Source: Mycolicibacterium arenosum (GTDB lineage: Bacteria > Actinomycetota > Actinomycetes > Mycobacteriales > Mycobacteriaceae). Taken from it: 64,000 bases of DNA. The translations under genes and the position numbers were made by a program. Positions 58,977 to 64,000 of this stretch are shown here, piece after piece (positions within the stretch are counted from its first letter, which is position 1; each line of letters starts with the position of its first letter). The DNA is taken from positions 1-64,000 of the forward strand of contig NZ_JANDBD010000019.1 of NCBI RefSeq assembly GCF_024320865.1. Direction: 5' to 3'. The notes under the pieces are model-generated. The model was not told where the DNA came from, searched no databases, and worked only from the letters and a program-made list of their open reading frames with translations.

Positions 58977-60094
58977 CGCGCCGCCAGGTCGAGCGTCCGC
59001 CTGACCAGGATGCCGACCGCATCCGTTTCGACCAGGAAGCCGTCGTGGCCGAACTCGGACTCGACGACGTTGAGTTCCGCGCATCCCGGCAGCAACTCGG
59101 CGAGTTCCTGCTGCAGCCGCAGGGGATACAGCCGATCCGACGTGATGCCGCCGACGATCACCGGAATCTCGCAGGAGCGCAGGGCCGATCGCACCCCACC
59201 GCGGCCGCGGCCGACGTCGTGGCTGCTGAGCGCATCGGTCAGGACGACGTACGTGCCCGCGTCGAATCGGTTCGCCAGCTTGCCGCCCTGATGCTCGAGA
59301 TAGCTCTGCACGGCGTACCGTCCGCCGTTCGTCGGCTGCTCGTCACCCTGGGCGTCGTTGCCGAACCGATCGTCGAGTTCCTTCTCGCCGCGATAGGTGA
59401 GATGTGCGAAGCGGCGGGCGATCTCGATGCCCGCGCGGGGGGTGCGGCCGGTGTCGTAGTAGTCGCCGCCGTGCCAGTCGGGGTCGGCCTTGATGGCGGC
59501 GACCTGTGCACTCTGCGTGCCGATCTGGTCGGCGGTGGCCCTGGCTCCGACGGCCAGCACGAGTGCCGCCCGCACGGTGTCGGGATGCCCGACGATCCAC
59601 TCCAGCGCCCGCGCCCCGCCCATCGATCCGCCGACGACGGCGGCCACCCGCGTGATGCCGAGCTCGCGCAGCGCCGCCAGATCGGCGTTCACCTGGTCGC
59701 GCACGGTGATCGCGGGAAACCTTGAGCCCCATGGCTTTCCGTCGGGCGCAATCGAGCTGGGGCCGGTGGACCCGCGGCAGCCGCCCAGCACGTTGGTGGC
59801 GATGGCGCACCAGCGATCGGTGTCGATCGGCGCTCCCGGTCCGGCGACGCCGTCCCACCAGCCGGGGGTGGGGTGGTCGGGTCCCGCCGGGCCGGTGACG
59901 TGCGAGTCGCCGGTGAGCGCGTGGAGCACCACGACGACGTTGTCACGGGTCGGCGACAGCGCGCCCCAGCGTTGGATCGCGATCTCGACGTCGTCGAGAA
60001 CGGTGCCGTTTTCGAGGGTCAGCGAGCCGATGTTCACCACTGCCAGGTCGCCCTCGGCGGGCAACTGCGTGGTGCGGCTCTCCAACGTCGTCAC
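58973..60094 (-). CDS. metX: Homoserine O-acetyltransferase
   Basis: 373 aa, called metA in M. tuberculosis (Rv3341). Alpha/beta hydrolase fold. The nucleophile is Ser157 in GGSMGGARALEW, with family motifs ALTGDSHVTGP, NVLGGCRGSTGPSS and ESEFGHDGFLVE (triad His). It acetylates homoserine for methionine synthesis. The GTG start overlaps the metY stop. Confidence 0.93.
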   Translation of the reverse strand: MTTLESRTTQLPAEGDLAVVNIGSLTLENGTVLDDVEIAIQRWGALSPTRDNVVVVLHALTGDSHVTGPAGPDHPTPGWWDGVAGPGAPIDTDRWCAIATNVLGGCRGSTGPSSIAPDGKPWGSRFPAITVRDQVNADLAALRELGITRVAAVVGGSMGGARALEWIVGHPDTVRAALVLAVGARATADQIGTQSAQVAAIKADPDWHGGDYYDTGRTPRAGIEIARRFAHLTYRGEKELDDRFGNDAQGDEQPTNGGRYAVQSYLEHQGGKLANRFDAGTYVVLTDALSSHDVGRGRGGVRSALRSCEIPVIVGGITSDRLYPLRLQQELAELLPGCAELNVVESEFGHDGFLVETDAVGILVRRTLDLAAR

Positions 60095-61428
60095 ACCGAC
60101 GCCGCGGTCGCTGCGACACCCGAGAAGGCTTTGGCCGCAGCGAAACCGCGCTCCAGGTCCTCGATGATGTCGTCGATGCCCTCGATGCCGACGGCGAGCC
60201 GTACCAGGCCGGGGGTCACGCCGGTGGCGAGCTGCTCTTCAGCGGACAGCTGCTGGTGCGTCGTCGACGCCGGGTGGATCACCAGCGAGCGGACGTCACC
60301 GATGTTGGCCACGTGGCTGTGCAGGGTGAGCGCGTCGACGAACGCCTTGCCCGCCGCGATGCCGCCCGACAGTTCGAAGGCCAGGACGGCCCCAGTTCCC
60401 TTGGGCGCCAGCTTCTTTCCAAGGTCGAACCACGGCGAGCTCGGCAGGCCGGCGTAGTTCACCGACACCACGTCGTCGTGCCCCTCGAGGTACTCGGCGA
60501 CGCGCTGCGCATTCGCCACGTGCCGCTCGACGCGCAGGCTCAGCGTTTCGAGGCCCTGGGCGATGAGGAACGCGTTGAACGGTGCGGCGGCGCTACCCAG
60601 GTCACGCAGCAGCTGCACGCGGGCCTTCAGTGCGAAGGCGGGCGGGCCCAGCTCGGCGAACACCACACCGTGGTAGCTCGGGTCCGGCGTCGTGAAGCCG
60701 GGGTGACGGCCCTGCGTCCAGTCGAACGTGCCGCTGTCGACGATCACGCCGGCGATCGCCGAGCCGTGTCCGCCCAGGTACTTCGTCGCCGAGTGCACGA
60801 CGATGTCGGCGCCGTGCGCGATCGGCTGGATCAGGTACGGCGTGGCGATCGTGTTGTCGACGATCAGCGGGATGCCGTGTTCGTGCGCGACGCCCGACAC
60901 GCCGGGGATGTCGAGGATGTCGATCTGCGGGTTCGAGATCGTCTCGGCGAAGAACGCCTTGGTGTTCGGCTGAACGGCCGCGCGCCACGACGCGAGGTCG
61001 TCCGGGTTCTCCACGAACGTGGTCTCGATGCCGAGCTTGGGCAGCGTGTAGTGCAGCAGGTTGTAGGTGCCGCCGTACAGCCGTGGGCTCGACACGATGT
61101 GATCGCCCGCGCTGGCGAGGTTCAGGATCGCGAACGTCTCCGCGGCCTGGCCGGATGCCAGGAACAGCGCCGCGATACCGCCCTCTAGCGCGGCGATGCG
61201 CTGCTCGACGACGTCCTGCGTCGGGTTCATGATGCGGGTGTAGATGTTGCCGGGCTCGGCGAGGCCGAACAGCGCGGCAGCGTGGTCGGTGTCGCGGAAG
61301 GTGTACGACGTCGTCTGGTAGATCGGCAGGGCCCGCGCGTTTGTCGCGATGTCGGGCGTCTGGCCCGCGTGCACCTGCTTGGTCTCGAACGACCAGTTGA
61401 CCGTCGGGTCCTCTTCTGGCGTGCTCAT
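60091..61428 (-). CDS. metY: O-acetylhomoserine sulfhydrylase
   Basis: 445 aa, named metC in M. tuberculosis (Rv3340). PLP enzyme of the Cys/Met metabolism family that makes homocysteine from O-acetylhomoserine and sulfide. Features are YTRIMNPTQDVVEQRIAALE, ASGQAAETFAILNLASAGD, VDNTIATPYLIQP and the PLP Lys in HSATKYLGGHG. The start is ATG 61428 with GGAGG spaced 9 nt. It is the first gene after the riboswitch and is followed by metX and a methyltransferase, all overlapping. Confidence 0.93.
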   Translation of the reverse strand: MSTPEEDPTVNWSFETKQVHAGQTPDIATNARALPIYQTTSYTFRDTDHAAALFGLAEPGNIYTRIMNPTQDVVEQRIAALEGGIAALFLASGQAAETFAILNLASAGDHIVSSPRLYGGTYNLLHYTLPKLGIETTFVENPDDLASWRAAVQPNTKAFFAETISNPQIDILDIPGVSGVAHEHGIPLIVDNTIATPYLIQPIAHGADIVVHSATKYLGGHGSAIAGVIVDSGTFDWTQGRHPGFTTPDPSYHGVVFAELGPPAFALKARVQLLRDLGSAAAPFNAFLIAQGLETLSLRVERHVANAQRVAEYLEGHDDVVSVNYAGLPSSPWFDLGKKLAPKGTGAVLAFELSGGIAAGKAFVDALTLHSHVANIGDVRSLVIHPASTTHQQLSAEEQLATGVTPGLVRLAVGIEGIDDIIEDLERGFAAAKAFSGVAATAASV

Positions 61429-61460
61429 GTGGAACGAACCTCCATCTATCTCAGGGGGCC

Positions 61461-61589
61461 CGTACAACGGACCCGCGCTTGCCGCGTAGCCGTTCTCGAC
61501 TACTCAACCTGGTCGTCTCCCGGGGCACCCCACCGCGGTTGGAGGGTTGCCGGCCAGCAAGCCGGGGCTTAACGCTGGCGCTCATGACC
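61461..61589 (-). ncRNA. SAM-IV riboswitch controlling metY-metX
   Basis: Read on the minus strand it starts GGTCATGAGCGCCAGCG, then AAGCCCCGGCTTGCTGGCC and GGCAACCCTCCAACCGCGG. TGGGGTGCCCCGGG and a GACCAGGTTGAGTAG segment follow. These are the hallmark SAM-IV core and pseudoknot elements found in Actinobacteria. It ends about 32 nt before the metY start and close to its ribosome site, so control by hiding that site or by early termination is likely. Confidence 0.9.
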
Positions 61590-61784
61590 GATGCGTAGCT
61601 TAACTCACAGCCTCACGCGGGTGCCACCAGGTTCCAGCCTGGGCGGCGGATACCGGGGTCGCGTGGGGCGGATGCCTCAATTCGTCGCATGTCCGGGGGA
61701 CCCCGCGCTGAGAGCGCCTTCACCGCGTAGGTTCGTAGGCGAATTAACGGGAGTTTCATCGCGACGCCGGGAGAGTGACCGAGA
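61590..61784. other. Divergent promoter region, riboswitch / icd2
   Basis: 195 bp without a coding frame. On the minus strand GAGTTAAGCTACG just upstream of the riboswitch contains a TAAGCT that could be the -10 of the metY transcript. On the plus strand the region leads into icd2. No operator palindrome stands out. Confidence 0.4.
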
Positions 61785-64000
61785 GTGACCGAGGGTGCCA
61801 AGCCAACCATCATCTACACGCTGACCGATGAGGCGCCGCTGCTCGCGACGTACGGCTTCCTGCCGGTGATCCGTACCTTCGCCGACGCCGCGGGCATCGA
61901 CGTGAAGACCAGCGACATCTCGGTCGCCGCGCGCATCCTCGCCGAGTTCCCGGAGAACCTCACCGACGAGCAGCGCGTGCCGGACAACCTCGCCGAACTC
62001 GGCGAGCTCACCCAGTCGCCGGACGCGAACATCATCAAGCTGCCGAACATCAGCGCCTCGGTGCCGCAGCTGGTGGCCGCGGTCAAGGAGCTCAAGTCCA
62101 AGGGCTACGACATCCCCGACTACCCCGGCGATGCGAAGACCGACGAGGAGAAGGCGATCAAGGAGCGCTACGCCAAGTGCCTCGGCAGCGCTGTGAATCC
62201 CGTTCTGCGTGAAGGTAACTCGGACCGCCGCGCCCCGAACGCGGTGAAGGAGTTCGCCAAGAAGCACCCGCACAGCATGGGCCAGTGGTCGCAGGCGTCG
62301 CGCACCCACGTCGCCACGATGACCGGAGGCGACTTCTACCACGGTGAGAAGTCGATGACGCTGGACAAGGCGCGCACGGTCAAGATGGTGCTCACCCCCG
62401 CCTCCGGCGACGCGATCGTGCTGAAGCCCGAGGTCAAGCTCGACGAGGGTGACGTCATCGACAGCATGTTCATGAGCAAGAAGGCGCTCGTCGAGTTCTA
62501 CGAGAAGGAGATCGAGGACGCCTACAAGACCGGCGTCATGTTCTCGCTGCACGTGAAGGCGACGATGATGAAGGTGTCGCATCCGATCGTGTTCGGGCAC
62601 GCGGTCAAGGTCTTCTACAAGGACGCGTTCGCCAAGCACCAGAAGCTGTTCGACGAGTTGGGCGTCAACGTCAACAACGGCCTCTCGGATCTGTACGACA
62701 AGATCGAATCGCTGCCCGCGTCGCAGCGCGAGGAGATCATCGAGGATCTGCACCGTTGCCACGAGCACCGCCCGGAGCTCGCGATGGTCGATTCGGCGAA
62801 GGGCATCTCCAACTTCCACTCGCCGTCCGACGTCATCGTCGATGCGTCGATGCCCGCGATGATCCGGCTGGGCGGCAAGATGTACGGCGCCGACGGCCGC
62901 ACGAAGGACACCAAGGCGGTCAACCCCGAGTCGACGTTCTCCCGGATCTACCAGGAGATGATCAACTTCTGTAAGACCCACGGCCAGTTCGATCCGACCA
63001 CGATGGGCACCGTTCCCAACGTCGGTCTGATGGCGCAGAAAGCCGAGGAGTACGGCAGCCACGACAAGACCTTCGAGATCCCGGTGGACGGCGTCGCCGA
63101 CATCGTCGACGTCGACACCGGCGAGGTGCTGCTGTCGTGGGACGTCGAAGAGGGCGACATCTGGCGGATGCCGATCGTCAAGGACGCTCCGATCCGCGAC
63201 TGGGTCAAGCTCGCCGTCAACCGTGCGCGGCTGTCGGGGATGACGACGGTGTTCTGGCTGGACGACGAGCGTCCGCACGAGAACGAGCTGCGCAAGAAGG
63301 TGAAGAAGTACCTCAGGGAGGAGGACACCGAGGGCCTCGACATCACGATCCTGCCGCAGGTGTGGGCCATGCGGTACACGCTGGAGCGGGTGATCCGCGG
63401 CCAGGACACCATCGCCGCGACGGGCAACATCCTGCGTGACTACCTGACCGACCTGTTCCCGATTCTGGAGCTGGGTACCAGCGCCAAGATGCTGTCGATC
63501 GTCCCCCTGATGGCGGGCGGCGGACTGTACGAGACCGGAGCGGGCGGCTCGGCGCCGAAGCACGTCAGCCAGCTGGTGGAGGAGAACCACCTGCGCTGGG
63601 ATTCGCTCGGCGAGTTCCTGGCCATCGGCGCGAGCCTGGAGGACCTCGGCAACAAGTTCGACAACGCCAAGGCCAAGGCGCTGGCGGCGACGCTCGACAC
63701 CGCCGTCGGAAAGCTGTTGGAGGAGAACAAGAGTCCGTCGCGTAAGGCGGGCGAGCTCGACAACCGGGGCAGTCAGTACTACCTGTCGCTGTACTGGGCG
63801 CAGGCACTGGCCGCCCAGACCGACGACACGGAGTTGGCCGAGCACTTCGCCCCGCTTGCCAAGCAGCTGGCCGAGAACGAGGACGCCATCGTCAACGAGC
63901 TCCTCGCGGTTCAGGGCGAGAAGGTCGACATCGGCGGTTACTACTACCCGGACCGGGAGAAGACCACCGCCGTGATGCGGCCGTCCAAGACGTTCAACGA
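61785..64000 (+). CDS. icd2: Monomeric NADP-dependent isocitrate dehydrogenase (3' end cut by window)
   Basis: 738 codons are visible; the family is about 740-745 residues, so only a few are missing. It starts MTEGAKPTIIYTLTDEAPLL. The isocitrate site region LREGNSDRRAP is at about 130-145, and the metal/substrate acids include those in FWLDDERPHENEL. The C-terminal part has PLMAGGGLYETGAGGSAPKH. It converts isocitrate to 2-oxoglutarate, supplying NADPH. The start is GTG 61785 with GGGAGAG at 61769-61775. A near-duplicate GTGACCGAG at 61775 is out of frame. Confidence 0.93.
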   Translation, partial: MTEGAKPTIIYTLTDEAPLLATYGFLPVIRTFADAAGIDVKTSDISVAARILAEFPENLTDEQRVPDNLAELGELTQSPDANIIKLPNISASVPQLVAAVKELKSKGYDIPDYPGDAKTDEEKAIKERYAKCLGSAVNPVLREGNSDRRAPNAVKEFAKKHPHSMGQWSQASRTHVATMTGGDFYHGEKSMTLDKARTVKMVLTPASGDAIVLKPEVKLDEGDVIDSMFMSKKALVEFYEKEIEDAYKTGVMFSLHVKATMMKVSHPIVFGHAVKVFYKDAFAKHQKLFDELGVNVNNGLSDLYDKIESLPASQREEIIEDLHRCHEHRPELAMVDSAKGISNFHSPSDVIVDASMPAMIRLGGKMYGADGRTKDTKAVNPESTFSRIYQEMINFCKTHGQFDPTTMGTVPNVGLMAQKAEEYGSHDKTFEIPVDGVADIVDVDTGEVLLSWDVEEGDIWRMPIVKDAPIRDWVKLAVNRARLSGMTTVFWLDDERPHENELRKKVKKYLREEDTEGLDITILPQVWAMRYTLERVIRGQDTIAATGNILRDYLTDLFPILELGTSAKMLSIVPLMAGGGLYETGAGGSAPKHVSQLVEENHLRWDSLGEFLAIGASLEDLGNKFDNAKAKALAATLDTAVGKLLEENKSPSRKAGELDNRGSQYYLSLYWAQALAAQTDDTELAEHFAPLAKQLAENEDAIVNELLAVQGEKVDIGGYYYPDREKTTAVMRPSKTFN

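Noticed and set aside
61677..63845. 722-codon open frame on the minus strand
   Set aside because: It is exactly antisense to the well-conserved icd2 gene, is made of Arg/Asp/His/Val-rich low-similarity sequence, and has no ribosome site. High-GC third positions keep such frames open.

Overview
The window is chromosomal DNA of a fast-growing mycobacterium (Mycolicibacterium/M. smegmatis type). The evidence is high GC, many GTG starts, GTGA/ATGA stop-start overlaps, and gene-for-gene synteny (from memory of the M. tuberculosis map) with the block running from whiB3 (Rv3416) to metC (Rv3340). Insertions and losses are typical of environmental species. I saw no tRNA, rRNA, CRISPR array, insertion sequence or prophage.

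Layout. (1) 1-4.7 kb: secreted and membrane proteins (ThrE-type exporter, PPOX-fold protein, a repeat-rich secreted protein, a DUF4349 lipoprotein). (2) 4.7-8.5 kb: stress-regulator block whiB3, Rv3415c-like, sigD, rsdA, DUF5319. (3) 8.6-15.4 kb: guanine nucleotide synthesis guaB2-guaB3 and guaA, with choD and an unknown gene between. (4) 15.4-20.6 kb: a minus-strand catabolic operon (esterase, SDR, diiron protein, Baeyer-Villiger-type monooxygenase, MerR regulator) with a perfect palindrome at its head. (5) 20.7-24.6 kb: three overlapping genes for an S53 peptidase, a zinc-ribbon membrane protein and a membrane-anchored protein, plus a small lipoprotein. (6) 24.9-28.2 kb: the SOS genes imuA'-imuB, then ohrR-ohr. 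(7) 28.2-35.5 kb: iunH, acrA1, a PknH-sensor-like protein, htdY, and a DUF899/SRPBCC/phosphoglycerate-mutase-like operon. (8) 35.6-38.9 kb: dnaE2, whose SOS box matches that of imuA'. (9) 38.9-43.5 kb: an accessory segment in which a complete URC uracil-degradation cassette (URC1-URC4-upp) lies between two copies of a small secreted-protein gene. The shared leader of these copies is nearly identical. (10) 43.5-50.4 kb: a PPOX relic, nitroreductase, spoU, and the mfp conservon (histidine kinase, roadblock, DUF742, GTPase, mfpA). (11) 50.4-58.1 kb: FHA-ABC transporter, TetR/SnoaL pair, OYE, folD, DUF3017, and a Phd/zeta toxin-antitoxin pair whose toxin appears to start at CTG. (12) 58.2-64 kb: metY-metX-methyltransferase behind a SAM-IV riboswitch, then a monomeric NADP isocitrate dehydrogenase cut by the window end.

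How the parts fit together: ImuA', ImuB and DnaE2 form the mycobacterial mutasome, and both transcription units carry the same LexA-type palindrome. GuaB2 and GuaA make GMP. MetX and MetY make homocysteine under SAM control. URC1, URC4 and Upp form a plausible uracil salvage-and-degradation unit. The most unusual items are the repeat-flanked URC cassette, the structured leader shared by the two secreted-protein genes, the CTG-start zeta toxin, and a palindromic element with identical arms found downstream of two unrelated genes 37 kb apart.
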